Below are positions 11,601 through 25,010 of a stretch of 64,000 bases of DNA, piece by piece. Origin of the DNA: Ricinus communis (Eukaryota; Streptophyta; Magnoliopsida; Malpighiales; Euphorbiaceae); NCBI RefSeq assembly GCF_019578655.1, contig NC_063259.1, positions 26,957,277 through 27,021,276 on the forward strand, read 5' to 3'. A program made the position numbers and the translations under genes. The notes under the pieces are model-generated. The model did no database searches, had not been told where the DNA came from, and saw nothing but the letters and a program-made list of their open reading frames with translations. Each line of letters starts with the position of its first letter. The stretch's first letter is position 1.

Positions 11601-14600
11601 CTTATATAATAGATTCGTGTTATTTCTCGCATAAATAAACAGTTATTATTTTTTCGTATTTAAGCGGTAGGATTTAGTAATAGATTGTTGGATTAATCTC
11701 TTTGAATCTTAGGTGCTTGATGATTACAATCTTCTTAAACGAGTAGTTGGATTCCATCAAGTAGAGATATGTGTTACTATAATTATATATAGTTTTTCTT
11801 TTTCGTTTTTGTCAAATATCTATCGAGTTTCTATTTTTGTATTTATCTAATAAAGCATTTCCATCTAATCAAATTATTTATACACCCTATATGAATAAGA
11901 ATAAAAATTACCATCTCTTCAGATTTGGTTTGGAGGAGATGTCATTTTGGTAAATCATGTCATAAGAAAGATAGATCGCAAATATACAGATTTAAGTAAT
12001 TGGAATTAGGAGGAGGATGAGCAATCAAAGTGAGGGTTAAGAGGTTAAATCCATCAAATTTACCAAAAATGTCAATGTCTATAGAATAAGACCCCAGGAG
12101 CAGTACTGTCTCAAAATGGACATTCAGACTTTGCAATATCAGGTACAGTAACAGAACACTAATAGTAATTAATGGTGGCGATGGATGATGATTATGACAT
12201 ATCCATTTCAGGGTATATTTGTGTACATATCACATCCATGTCACAACCTGTGTCTTTAAAGATGTTAAGAGCATATATGCCCTTTGTCGACCTTCTTTAT
12301 TACCACATATTTATCTCCAACAGAATTTTTTTTTAAAAAAAACAAGAAAATTATGGAAGTTAAGATTTTAACATCATGCAAATCTATACGGTGTTCTGTC
12401 GCATTCAAGTTTTCTTAGCATTTGATATCACTGCGATCAATAAAATAAGGCAACCCATATTTCTATTTGTGCATACTTGCTATTAAAAATAGAAAAAGAA
12501 ATCGAGATCCTTTGCTGGATGCTGGGAAATCTGCTATAAATTTTGGTTTTTCTTCTTCCTAAATAATTGTAGATATAAACCGGGCTGATGCTGCAATAAT
12601 TCTCGTCATTCATACTTTTTCCTTGTTTTCTGGGTTTTTGTTTTTCAAATGGGTTTCAATTTTTGTTATAATTGTTGGTAGTGGGGTGGAGAGCAGTCAG
12701 ATCCAGAAGGAAGTGAGGTGACACATACAAGCTTTCATAGAGCACATTGTTTTTGCCAAAAGCATATATAAATTATTGGTTTCATGTTTTAAAACCATAC
12801 CATATATAATGGAGCAATATCCATGGAAATTAATAATTATATATCAACAGAGAGAAAGAATTTGTTTGAAATTCATAGTCTATGCATTTTGTTTAAAGAA
12901 GGATCATACAGTAGAAACTCCATGGATATAGATTATTTGACCTAAATCACACGCGTGAGATTGAACTTTAGTTGGACAAAATTGATTGGTTTCCCCCATT
13001 TTCCTTATACTCAGTGGACATGGGATTAATTAAAATAAAATACATTAAATTAATATTAATGTCCGATTTATTCTATTTGTATACTATTTGATGGAAAATT
13101 CTAATCCGCAGGTGTGGGATATCTATTTAAGATACTCAGTGTTCTCCATAATATGCAAATATCAATCTAATGATTCATCCAAATCATTAGCCATTCGTGC
13201 AGTTAGTCTTGTGCTTGATTTGCTTTACTATTATTATTATTATGTAGTGCAAGATTTTATATATATCCATTATTGTTAGTCACTTATTCAGCATGCGTAT
13301 TTAATTAAAGGTTAAGCTCTCCGCTCTGGACTTGGCTTTTTCTTTGGTTGAATGGTCTTCTCTTAGATGGAGTTGTCAAGTAAATTAATTAATTAGCTTG
13401 GTGGCCAAAAATTGAGATGAAAATATATATATTTCTTTGCAAACTTCTTTTCTTTTTTCATCAGGAGGAGATCTTATATTTCTTTATGCAACCAAAGGCA
13501 AGAAAATCTGAGAATAATAATATAAATGAAATGAGTTAATAATATATACTTTTATCAATATTTATTTCATTTAGGGTTATTCAACCAAATCGGTAACCGG
13601 AATAATTTAAAAAAAAAAAATGATCCAAAATTTTGTTCATGAAACTATTCTTTTAGCTAACTCATAATTTTTTTTATTATATAAATAGCTGAATAGTTTG
13701 TATATAATAATTTTGATGATGTATATTTTGTTAAATCTGGTAGTGCACATGACAACAATTATGTTAATAGCTTATTGGCTAAAATAATTACTTTTATTAT
13801 GAGTATATATTTTATCATTTTATAATGGTGTTATTTTTAGTGTTGGCTATTCCTATAATACTATTGAAATTCATTTTGTTTGACATTTATTAACCGGTTA
13901 AATTTTATAAAATATATAAGCATAATACTAGTATTTGGCTATTTAATTTGATATTATTTTAAATAGTTACAATTTTATGCTCACTATTTTACATTATTGC
14001 TAAGATTTATTTTTGAATTATAATTTTGAAATTGAATTCAAATTTATTAAATTTTAATTTTAAATAACGATATAAAGTTAATATAATTTCTAAACCTATT
14101 AATCCGACCACTGATACCTCCGATTCCATCCGCAGGTTATTAAATATGTGAAAAAGCGAAGTGTTCGATTGATTGCAATCCAGTCAGGCAGGAAAAGTTT
14201 CTCTCTAATGGTCAACTAGCGGATCATTTAGGACCGCGGAAATGTCCATCAATTCTCCAACATGGACGGTTGGGTGGTACATATAATTGCACATATAAAT
14301 AGATATTAATTTCTCCTTATTCTTTTGACAGAAAATAAAATTTCAATAATCACAAAGAGATATAATAAAATGAAAAACATTAGTCCATCTAAAAATTTCA
14401 TTCAATTTTAATCACAATAAAAAAAAAAACACAATCAGAACTAATAAAACAAAAAATTAATAATAATACTAATTTGGCAAGCCGGTGAAGAAAAGGTTAT
14501 AAAATGCACCCATTCATTTCAATTTCTTATTATATACCATAGTTAGCCACTTTAATGTATATGTTTCTTGCCTAATGGTTTTGTTATCCCTTTTGGGTTT

Positions 14601-16343
14601 GAAATGTAATTCTTTATTTAAGGTGGAAAATGGTGTTCTTCTTAGCTTCGAAATTGGGATGACAAATACTATTTCTTCTTATTTCTTGGAATGTTCTTCC
14701 CTTCTTTTGAGGTTAATGGCCTTATGTAACTTTTTTCCTTTCGGCTCTAAAGAAGTGATCTTAATTAAATATGCATTTCTTGTTTGTTTTTCTTTCCTCT
14801 TCTCAAAAGTATAAGCAATATCTTTTTTTTTTTTTTTCTCTCTCTATCTCTGTTTAAAACAAGCTTTTGTAATTTCTTTTTCAAAAAAAAAAAGAGAGCA
14901 TATACTTCTTTTAAATGCCAAAGTACACGGCATGCTTTTTCGGTATTATTGGATGATTATGCATTTCGATATTGTGTGCTCATCTGGATTTGTAACCTTT
15001 TCAAAGGATTATTAACCATTTAATCTAAATTATTAAGTGCTATAATAATATCAGTCGGCACATCATTAATTTTTATCAACTCTAATTAGAAACTACTCAA
15101 TATTAATGTAATAAACCGTAAATTAAAACACATGTTGAAGTTTGTATATTCAAGATTTTATGAAGTTGAAAAATTTTCTCTTTAATCTAATTAAATTACC
15201 ATTAATTTTATATATTATTGACCAAATTGTATAAATATAAACTTATTTTTCAATAAAAGATATATGATTTAAAGTTTCTAATTAAAAGATATTAAACTTA
15301 TAATGAAAATAATAACAAGAACAAACAACACAACAAACGGTATCTCAAATTAAAAAACTTTTGAAATAATTCAGTTAAATTTATTTACAAAAATAAAATT
15401 TATATATTTTGAATAAAGGAGAAATTAATTTAAAATTTTATATAATCAAATATGTGCAAAATTAATTATAATTAAATTAAATTTTAATAAAAAATATATC
15501 GAATCTTTTTTTATAAATTTTTTAAAAAAATTAGCATTAAGTATGCGGTGTGTTTATGGCAGGATATTTGTTTTAATAAATATTTAAAGACGTAGTCATA
15601 TAGTTAGGCCTGTGCAGCCATGGCCCATAATTTTCAGCTCACTTTCTAAAACACCAATTCAGAGGATGGATTTTCACCTGATATGAATATGAGTTTGCAT
15701 TTAAAAATGCTACAGGAGTCGAATAATGCCATTATAACCTTACTAATTTAAGAATCCAAGCCACGTTACTCATTCTAACCTATTGTTTTGATTAAATCAT
15801 ATAAATCTCTTCATAGGAGAGGCTCTTTGACTTCTAAAGTAAGAAATGAGAAGATTTCAGGCTTGACCTGGGGAATATAAATAAATAAAGGAGAGTAATG
15901 TATATTTGGAAAATGAAGTCAATAGCACATGCAATCGGTCAATATATAATGGCGATCCTCCTGTAATGTATTTGTGAAATTCAACATTACTACTTCCTTC
16001 TGCTCTAAGCTTTTGCAAATTGCACTGATGATTATGAATTCTTATATTTTAATTTTATTCCATCACATGGTTTTGCATTTTGGTTTCCAAATTTTAGATA
16101 ATGTCACATTCAATAAAGGTCTTGGAATCAATGTCGATTTTTCATACATTTTTCGTCAGCGCCGGCCCATAACGAAACCCAAAAGAGAAAAAGCAGAACA
16201 GACCTGGGCCGTTATACACGCACAAAACAAAAATGCAAATCAAATTGGCGGGCTGAACCAGAATTTTAATTCAAATCTCACTCTCTCTCTCTCAGTACCC
16301 AAAAAGGCAGAGTGCAGCAGCAGCGCATTCTGTGCGGACGAAA
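8686..16343. other. Long AT-rich intergenic region
   Basis: The first 1-2 kb are the upstream region of the minus-strand receptor kinase, with a T15 run (8789-8803), an A/G-rich block and CATTTC repeats near 9169-9194. From about 9.3 to 15.6 kb the DNA is mostly AT-rich with scattered stops. Open frames at 10606-10986, 14575-14814 and 14784-15023 are low-complexity and lack recognisable domains. From about 15.9 kb the DNA becomes the upstream region of SPC25, ending in a pyrimidine tract (16277-16293) typical of plant 5' leaders. No RNA gene was recognised. Confidence 0.6.
10713..10733. repeat. (CAG)7 trinucleotide repeat
   Basis: Seven perfect CAG units in otherwise non-coding sequence. In one frame it would read poly-Ser, but that open frame has no ATG-supported start or domain. 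Confidence 0.95.
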
Positions 16344-19104
16344 ATGGAGTCGTTGAGAGCGATCTGCGAAAGAGAGGTCCCAATTGAGCTGCAGAAAATT
16401 GATTCCTTCACAGCTTCAGTTGGTCAATCTCTGGATTCCATTAATTCTATAGTTGAACAAACCCTACAAAATCAAGGTTCCAATCTATCACATTTCCACC
16501 TCACTCCAAAATTAGGGTTTTCTTATTGCCAATTTTTAAGTTTTACTTGGTACATTGTATGGGATTAGGGTTCTAACGAGTGAATCTGCCACCTTAGAGT
16601 CATGATTTTGGCTTTTGTCGAATCTCTTTTGCAGGGAAATTAGGGAAGATGAAATCTAGCTTGCGTGAAGCTGAGGATGAGTTTGTTAAAGTGCTAGCAG
16701 GTTTTTTCTCTGATTATCTTTTTTTTTTTTTTAAAAAAAATTAGTTAGTAACGAAGATTACTTATTGAACCTGTCGTGGCACATTTTGTTGCTTGTGCAT
16801 CCGCATTTAATTTGGAAATATATGTATTAGGAGATCATAGTTTCAAAAATCTATTTTCATGTTTTAATATCTCAAAAGAAACTTCTATGGAATTACTTAC
16901 TCATTGTAATTGATCATTTAGATTTTTCTTCTACTTGTCTTTTCACATTAGTTCAAATCTTTAAGCTTTTCAGAAGGCATTGCACTTCTCAAAACAAAAA
17001 GTAACCCAAATATTACAAGAAGAATGAGTTTGAAATTTCAATTCGAATGATACAAGTTAAATGGGATGGATCAATGATTACTATAACTCCCTTATTTTGC
17101 CATGAAAATCTACTTTTACTACCTTTTCCTAATTTGCATTTGCACATGAATCTTTGTATATACATCTGATGCACTTCTTTAAGTACTTCAGCCTTACTGT
17201 TCTTGTTTAAACTTTTTATCAATGTTCTTTTGAACTAAATGGTCCCAAAGCTGATGTCACTTTGCTTTAAATTTAGATGCATCAGTTTTTAATATATGTG
17301 CGTTTTTCTTTAATTCTCTTTTATTTTTTCCTTTGTACAGTGAAGACTCGTAAGGAAGCTAAGCAGATGGCAATCAGGGATTCCATATCTGCTACAAGAG
17401 CTAGAGTAGAAGAACTTAAAAGAACTGTCCAAGTTCAGAGGGCTAAGAGGGATGAATATGCAACAATTATCTCCCATCAATCTATTGGTAATGTTGCTTT
17501 CTTATATCAGTTGACTATTGCTTGTTTGACATGTTTCTTTTCTTTAAACTTGAATTATCTATTTTTCCAGTAGTATTTTTCTGTCAACCAACTTGAACAA
17601 CAGGAGACAAATAGGTTATGTCAGTGAAAGTCAAGGATTGTTACATGTAGACCATGGAGCAGAGGGGCTTAAGTTGAGCTTTAATTTCCAGTTTGGGTTG
17701 GATATAAAGGTTTTTAAAGGTTGAGATTTGTTGGGATTTGTTATCAAATTGCATTAAATCATAGCTCTGTGGGAGCTCACGTGAGCATCTACTAGCATAT
17801 ATGTGGGACTTGCAATACTTTATACCTTTGTCAATTGCTGGCAATTACCCATGTCATTCTCTTAACTAGAGTGTCTCAACCTAACTAGTGGTTTGTTGCC
17901 AGGTATGACACCCTAATGGTTTATACAAATAAAATTGGCAGGAGGGTCATTCTTTTGTTTTTTTAGCAATGAAAATGCATTAGTAATTAGCAAGGATAAT
18001 TGTTGTTGATGTTTATGGATTTGAGTCATTTTTTGTTCCAATAAAGGAAAAACTTTCTGGTCTCATGGGATGTCATAGCATTTCTTATGGTTCTTTCTTT
18101 CTCAATCATTTACAATCATACTTGGGTTTTTTAAGATATGTAATTAAATTGCTGATTATTGTTTGCTATCTTCCTTTTGTTGTTTTATGCTATTGTTTAT
18201 CGCTGTGTCAACATCTGAAGATAAGGGAAACCAAGGAATTGAACATAAAGAAGAAATTCAAGAAGCATTGTCATGGTATAATAAGGTTCTTGGTTTCTAC
18301 ATTGAAGGGGGACGAGGTAATTATAGCCACTTAATTCTTAAATAATTGTCTTTTCCTTTTCTCTTTGTGGAGTTTCCCTACTCAGAAGTTCCTTTTCTTT
18401 TCACAGGGGTGAAGTTCACATTCAACAACATCAATATGAGAAATCCATATGAGGAGTACACTTTCACTGTTCGGCATGAAAATGATACATATACTTGTAA
18501 TCAATATCTACATGTTGGTTTTATGTCATTGAATCTATTCTTATTATGTCCGTACAAGTTTCAATTTTCTTTTTCGCGCATGGTTGTCAGTGCTGGCTTG
18601 TGATCCCCACTTGAATGACACCAAAGAGTTGATCAATGAGTTGAATAAAACCAATGGCTTATTCAAATTTGTCAGAACAATGAGAGAGAAGTTTCAAGAA
18701 GTTGCATCACTTGGTATAGTTTTTTTCTTCATCCTGCACCAGTTGATTTTTTTATAAAACCTTTTCTGAAGCCTTTTGCACATTATTTCTGTGTTGTAGT
18801 CGAACATAAAACAGCTCTTATGTGTGCTTAATTCTAAATGTAATTCATTATTACTGAAAGAAACAGTATTGTTCTTGGCACACTAGGAATCTTGCCTCAA
18901 TCTACAAGTCTTCATCAAGAGTCTGCCACAATATCTGTGTCTGCTCCAGTTTTGTCAGTTTCAACTGAGAGAAGTGTATCTCCAATGAAGGAAAATGAGC
19001 ATTCATATGAAGTCAAGAAGCAGTCCAAGAAAATTAATCTTGGAAGAGGGGCTAACCAAGCGCTTTTGTCGCCTCGTCGGTCTCCTCGATTTGTAAAGGT
19101 ATAA
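16344..19104 (+). CDS. SPC25: Kinetochore protein SPC25 (NDC80 complex subunit)
   Basis: Subunit of the NDC80 complex, which couples kinetochores to spindle microtubules; SPC24-SPC25 forms the inner, CENP-facing end. Exons: 16344-16476, 16635-16700, 17341-17487, 18221-18316, 18407-18496, 18591-18713 and 18887-19104, every intron in phase 1, giving 290 residues. The start MESLRAICEREVP matches the plant SPC25 N-terminus. A coiled coil covers about 40-145 (KSSLREAEDEFVKVLA, RVEELKRTVQVQ), followed by the globular RWD-type domain (WYNKVLGF, VKFTFNNI, YTFTVRHENDTYT, CDPHLND, ELNKTNGLFKFVR). A Ser-rich tail ends SPRRSPRFVKV. The acceptor of exon 4 (CTGAAG/ATAAGG) is the only AG that keeps frame, but upstream codons in the same frame also resemble SPC25 (see findings). 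The last exon could splice at AAG/GTATAA instead of ending at the TAA. Identity is firm from remembered plant sequences. Confidence 0.93.
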
Positions 19105-20454
19105 CCATTTTGGTTACATATGTCATGCACCGGAGTCCATTTGTTTATGTATGCAGAAAGCATCAGGGACTAGATTACATTTAGAACAAATAATGAAGTT
19201 GCATTGCTTAAGCTTTTTGTCATTCTTTGTTGCAAGTTTGCACTACGTTTATCATTTGGTTACTCAATATCCTAGTTCTAGGCTGTTAGGAAGATAAAAA
19301 TTGGAAAAGGGAAGCTTTAAATTTGCGAAAGTCAGCTTGTCTACCTGCATCTGTAGTTGTTTCACTAATCACATAAACTTTGTAATCCCTTTCAAAATTA
19401 CCAGGAAAGCCCATATTTTCTGTCAATAAAAATTCCTTTTGAGTAGTTGTTTCCTCTGCATTCTTAGCACACTCTCTTACTCCTTTTCTCATGCTCATAT
19501 ATAAGAAATGGCAGATGATGTAAGCTTATAGCTTACATTGAGTTATTTGATATGTGTAGTACAGATCAAGCTATATGCATAATTCTGATAAAAAAGATAT
19601 TGAAAAATATGGCAGCGCAAGGAGTGAAGTTGAAGTGAAGCCGGTTGTATTCTCGGCTAGTTTGGCATGTGTTATGTTTCTAACTTGCTCAGCTAGCATA
19701 GTTTCTTACTCAATTGCATAACATGGGAGATGTTCTGCATGAACCTGATTTCTGTACATTAGAGGGCTTGATCGGATGGCACTGGAGGAGCTGTACTAAT
19801 CAACTACTGTTGTTTCTCAGACAGTTTATATTGTACTCCTGTAATGGAGTGACATGATGAGAGATACTGTAGAGAACTGATCCTGATAATTTTAGATTGT
19901 GTCACTAGAAGCTAGAAGTTACATTATTGTCGATCCCATCTGTTGATTGTAACTTTCAATTTTTTTTCTTTAATATAACGTGCGAAAATTACTTTTCCTC
20001 TGGAAAGAGAATGTACAGATGCTTAAAAAGGTTTATTTTAATAGGGGCCTATTTACACCATGTTTAACTAGTGCTAATGTCAAGCCCATGGTGAGCTTTA
20101 TTGTTGGAACTTCAAAATTGAAACAAAAGCAGTAACGGTGGATGCAAAATTGAATTATGTCTTTGTTTCATTTTCTTTCTGCCATTAATGCAACCTCACG
20201 TGATTCAGTTTAAAGAAAAGTTCCGTTGAACTATGAATGTCAGAACAGAGACTAAAGGAAAGAATAAATTTGCCATTATTTTTACTAGCACAAAGTGGAC
20301 TTAGTACAGCCTAGCCATATCAATTATTTATCCATGTAAGCTTAGATCAGTATGTTTTACCCTTTTAAATTTGCCTTATGCACATTTAATACACAAAAGT
20401 CTACTATACAAATGGCTGAATGGGCTCCTAAAATAGAATTTGTACAATCAACGA
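19105..20454. other. Convergent intergenic region SPC25 / SDR
   Basis: Holds the 3' UTRs of the two convergent genes. AT-rich, with no open frame carrying recognisable features. Nothing else seen. Confidence 0.6.
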
Positions 20455-23400
20455 TCAGGCTTGCGGTTGATACAGTCGTCTATGGATGAGTGCACGGCTC
20501 AGTTTCCAGAGCTTGTGTGCTTCAGATTCATCATTAGCCAGAGCTGAGCAGTTGCTCTCATTACAATCTGCAAAGTATTTCCCAGTTGCACCTTCTGCTT
20601 GTGGACTTAAAGCAACATAACATGTGGTTGATGCACCCTGCAAAACGACACTTCTTTTATGTACTTTATAAACTAACTTAAATGAAAACTCCCACTGTCC
20701 CTCTATTTCCAGCCCTTCAAGTACTGTACAGACAAGTGACAAGCAAGTGTAGACAAACCTGAGATGTTGATTTTAGTAACTTGGACGCAATAAAGTACAG
20801 AGAATCTGCAGACAGCATTTTGTTTAACATATTAGTTTTTTTCTTTTTTCTCTTCAACTGTTTAGAATTTTAAGTCTCAGTTTTTCTTTTTGTACTATGA
20901 TCTTGATATTAGAAGAAAAAAGACAAAAACACAATTAGAGTAAGATGATATTGGATTGCAATGTTTATGGATGGATAGATAAGACACCTGTAATGTAACC
21001 CTTGTGAGCTCTAATTATTCCTGTCTTGACAATGCCTGGATGTACTGCATTGATTGTTACTCTTGCATTCCTTGCCTGCAAAATATGGATCTACATGAGA
21101 CAAACTGCAACACTTTTTCTTTTTTCTTTTTTCTTCTTTAGTTTTGTGAATTCATTTGTATCAGTATCACTAAAGAAGTATGTTTAGGAAATTCTAGTTA
21201 TGAAGAGAATGGAAACCTTGGCCCTCCCACCCTACCTAAGCGTGGTATCACTCACTGGTAAGATATGATTGACGAACTTTGTTGTTATAAATGAGAAATG
21301 TTGTTCCATTTGGAAGCCAAGAAAAGAAAATATGAGAAAATAGTTGGGTAGTGAACAGAACAATAATGGAAAAGGGTTCGATGACGAATTTCACCTTCAG
21401 CTGTCTAGCCATTTCCTTGGCATGTAATATAGTCGCCAATTTGGATTGAGCATATGCACGTGTGCCATTGTAACTGCAAAATTTGTAATAGAAAAGAAAA
21501 AGTTTAAACAAATTTCTATGTTTTTCGGCGAATAAATACGATATAAGGAGTCATTTTGGCATTGCTGTTCAAGTTACTATGGCAGGAAATAATAATAATG
21601 TTATATCCTGATTAGTTAATAATTTAAAACTTAAATTTTTAGGTCAACTTTACATGATTGGGTTGTAAGAACTCAAATACCAACGTCAACACAAAATTGG
21701 CCAATGGTAATTAGTAATTGCATCTTATCTCTAATGATTACCAAGAGGAAATTGAAGTGGTTGGTGAAAATGGCTGGTCAAATTGATGATGATTATCTTT
21801 GCTAAAATCGCTTAAAGGGTCAGTTGCAGGGAGTACAAGGGCTAGATTTGATACAGAAATAGTAATCTTACTTCTTTGGGCGTATCATTTGATTGAAAGA
21901 AAAAGAATCTCTCTTCACCCAGCTGTGAATCACAGAAGAAAGATTTATTATTCTGCCCTGGATGCCTGTCCCTGCTGCTGTTTCTATCATTTTCTCTAAT
22001 AGCAACTCTGTCAATAAAAAATGCCCTGCAAAAACATGGTTGATGTTATGAAACCCTTTTCTCCTCTTTCTTTTTTCTCAAATTTATGAAATATTTTAGA
22101 CCCATCAGATCATTTTAAACATATATTTTGTTTGATTGGCCTTATTTTTCTAGAGTACATGACTGCAATTTAGTTACCAAACCTCAGCTATCTTTGTTAT
22201 GTGCTCTTATTTTATTTTCTAGCATACTACTTCAAGGTGGTTATCATTCAACATGCATAATTGCCAGGCCCAAACTCTACATCTTTAGCCCATTTTGGAT
22301 CCTATCAGAAGTACTGCTGTTGTGTCTCTTCAGGGAAAAAAGAAAGAAAGAAAGGACATATATCTATTGTGGACTGGAGAGAAATAATATTGCACGTAAA
22401 GTTTACCCAAGTAATTTGTGGCAAATGTCATCTCAATTTTGTCTTCAGAAAATTCCAAATTCTGAGAGAATATCCCAGCATTGTTTCTGCAAAATATATA
22501 TATTTTTTGAAAGGAGAAACAAACTACTATAAGAATCAAATATCAACTTTTCGAATCGAATAAGTGAAGATCTAAGAAAAAGAAAAGAGAATAAGACATT
22601 TGAAAAGAAGAAAACAAATAGAATACATGTACTCACATGAGAATGTTAAGGGGTAGTCCTAAAGCAAGAAAATCAGAATAAAATTTCTTGACAGAAGCAA
22701 AGGAACTTAAATCAGTCTCAAAAATTAGTATCTCTGCCTTTGGACTCTCCTTTTGTATAGTTTCCTTTGCTTCGGCTGCCTTTTTTAAATCCCTTGCAGG
22801 AATCACTACTCTCACACCTCTTTTAGCCAGCACTCTAGCAGTTTCAACCCCAATACCTGAAGTAGCCCCTTCACATCCAAAATTTACAATTACTAATGTA
22901 GAAACACGTAATATCGAGTGCACGAGAATGTAAATGAAATTTAAAAAGAAAAATACCCAGGTCGAGAAAAAAGTATATTTAAGTGGGTATGATTAGTTGC
23001 TTCAGAAAGAAGTGATCTGAGTATGAAACAATGACAAAATACCATTCAGAAGAGACAAAACCATATCTTGCTACAGTCAAAAAGAGCCACCAGATTAAAT
23101 AATAGTATATTAGTATATACAAAAGTATGTTCCTAGCCAGAGATTATGTTGTGCAATGCATAACAGCCTGAAATATAAATATGATGAAGGATAATATAAG
23201 AGCTTCGACTAGATTCTTGATGAATATATTTGCAAAAGAATTAATTCTTGTAGGGAATCCATAAAAAAAATAAAAAATTGAAGCAAATGTGAAGAGATGA
23301 ATATAGTAAACTTGAAGGTAGAAAGTGAAATAATGAAAAGACAAGAAGATTATTTTGATCATGGAGACAGAGAGAGAGAGAGAGATGAAAGGAGGAGTAA

Positions 23401-23818
23401 TATCTTATTTCTAAGAATTTTCATACAATCATTTCTTTGTTAAATTATTCATATGAAATAAGAGCTCAATGGGGCGAAATAAAGAAAGAAAGCAAGCAAT
23501 CAGAAGGCAAAGATGTAAAACAAATCTCTAAAGAGCTGCATATGCATATATCAAGAAGAGAAAATCCTGAGAAAACAGAACAAAGTGTAAAAAACCTTAT
23601 ATTCATGCCATAAACAAGAAAAGGTGCATGGTGAAAAGATTACATGTGTTTTCCATTTCAAGTGGTATAGCCCTTAAAGAGATTAAATGAAACTAACCAG
23701 TGATGATGGCAGTTAAATGTAAAGAGGCAGAATCTTGAGTAACTTGCTCAGCCGTTGAATTTGAGCCATAACCACTTGGCCCTGCAATGCCTGCCAAATA
23801 CCTCAGTGTTTCTTTCAT
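20455..23818 (-). CDS. Short-chain dehydrogenase/reductase, TIC32/retinol-dehydrogenase-like
   Basis: NAD(P)-dependent oxidoreductase with a Rossmann fold; the substrate cannot be told from sequence. Eight exons (minus): 23818-23698, 22868-22637, 22486-22407, 22025-21872, 21473-21395, 21075-20988, 20805-20759 and 20637-20455, giving 327 residues. Hallmarks: cofactor motif TGATSGIG (40-47), NNAG (119-122), NLSS with the catalytic Ser (about 174-175) and YAQSK (Y203, K207), the YxxxK pair. The start MKETLRYLAGIAGPSGYGSN is typical of one plant clade (Arabidopsis At5g02540/At2g37540 type), as are VHPGIVKTGIIRAHKG and GKYFADCNE. Database names such as 'TIC32-like' or 'WW domain oxidoreductase-like' reflect fold similarity. 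Chloroplast import function is not implied, and there is no obvious transit peptide. All catalytic residues are intact. Confidence 0.93.
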
Positions 23819-24976
23819 GAGCAGGATGCTGCTGCTGCTTAGAATCTTAGACAGCAAGAGAACCACTTTAGCCTTGAGATTAGAGAGCACATATATATAC
23901 ATATCATACACATGTATGTACCATATAAGGAACCAAGAGGTTAGTTATAGTGATCAAAGGATTATTTTAAGTGGGTACCCATGACCAATTGTCACTAGTA
24001 GATGTCATAACATCTAGTGTACTGTTACTGTAAGTGAATTGATTGGTTGAGACCACCTACTGAGTATGGTCCATGAACTAGCAGATCTTTTATAAGTTCA
24101 GTGATTGAAAAAATGCACCATTATCTTTGTCTTTTTCCCCCCCCTCATAATACTGTCAAGCATTTTGTTTGTAGAAAATGCACCATTATTTGGTTCTCTT
24201 TTCTTTCTCATTATTACTGTCTCTCCTTATTGAGTGGCTTTCAATTTCTCTGAGCCTTATAAAGGATTGTTATTTCCAACCCAAAAAATTTCCTGTATTT
24301 AAGTTAAATTTCATTTGCTTAAAGGGAAGAGCCTGTGCATGACATCATTTTTAGAGAAGATAATTTACTCAAGATAAGTGAACAACTGACCTGTAAATTA
24401 ATAGTGGTTTAACTGTTTTTCTTTATTTCTTTTCTTTTTAGATTGATTGGTTGGATCTGACATGGCCACAATTAATTATCTTATCATTTAATTAACTTTT
24501 GTGTTAGGAAATCAACTGGTCAGACATTAATGTATGTCGATTTCCAAATTAAAGGGACAAAAAATTGTTCATGTTTGATTGATGTAAAGAGGTTCTGTGA
24601 GTGTTATCAAAACAACAAAGGGAGATTTTGTGAGTAAAGAAAATGATGGCAACATTGTGAATAAGCATTCATTAAGACATAATCTCAAGTACGTAGATTA
24701 AAAGGAATGCTTAATCGTGTTGTCTCTTACCAATGATATACACATTAGTCCGAAGTATTATACATGTTCAGGCCTTCAAATTAAGGGCATTGATCGTGGA
24801 GTTCTGAGTTTTGCTTTTTATGGTATGCAGATCATATTCACACTGGTCTGCCTTTGCTCCTGAAATGTATTATGATCATGGAAGAAACTTCTTACCAAAC
24901 AAACAACTTATGTAACAAGCTATTTAAGTATGCTTCTGAATTTGGTTACATGGAAATCAAGAATTTGTTCTAGAAT

Positions 24977-24980
<4 letters not shown>

Positions 24981-25008
<28 letters not shown>
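24981..25008. repeat. (TA)14 microsatellite
   Basis: Perfect alternating TA tract upstream of the SDR gene. Likely length-polymorphic. Confidence 0.95.
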
Positions 25009-25010
<2 letters not shown>

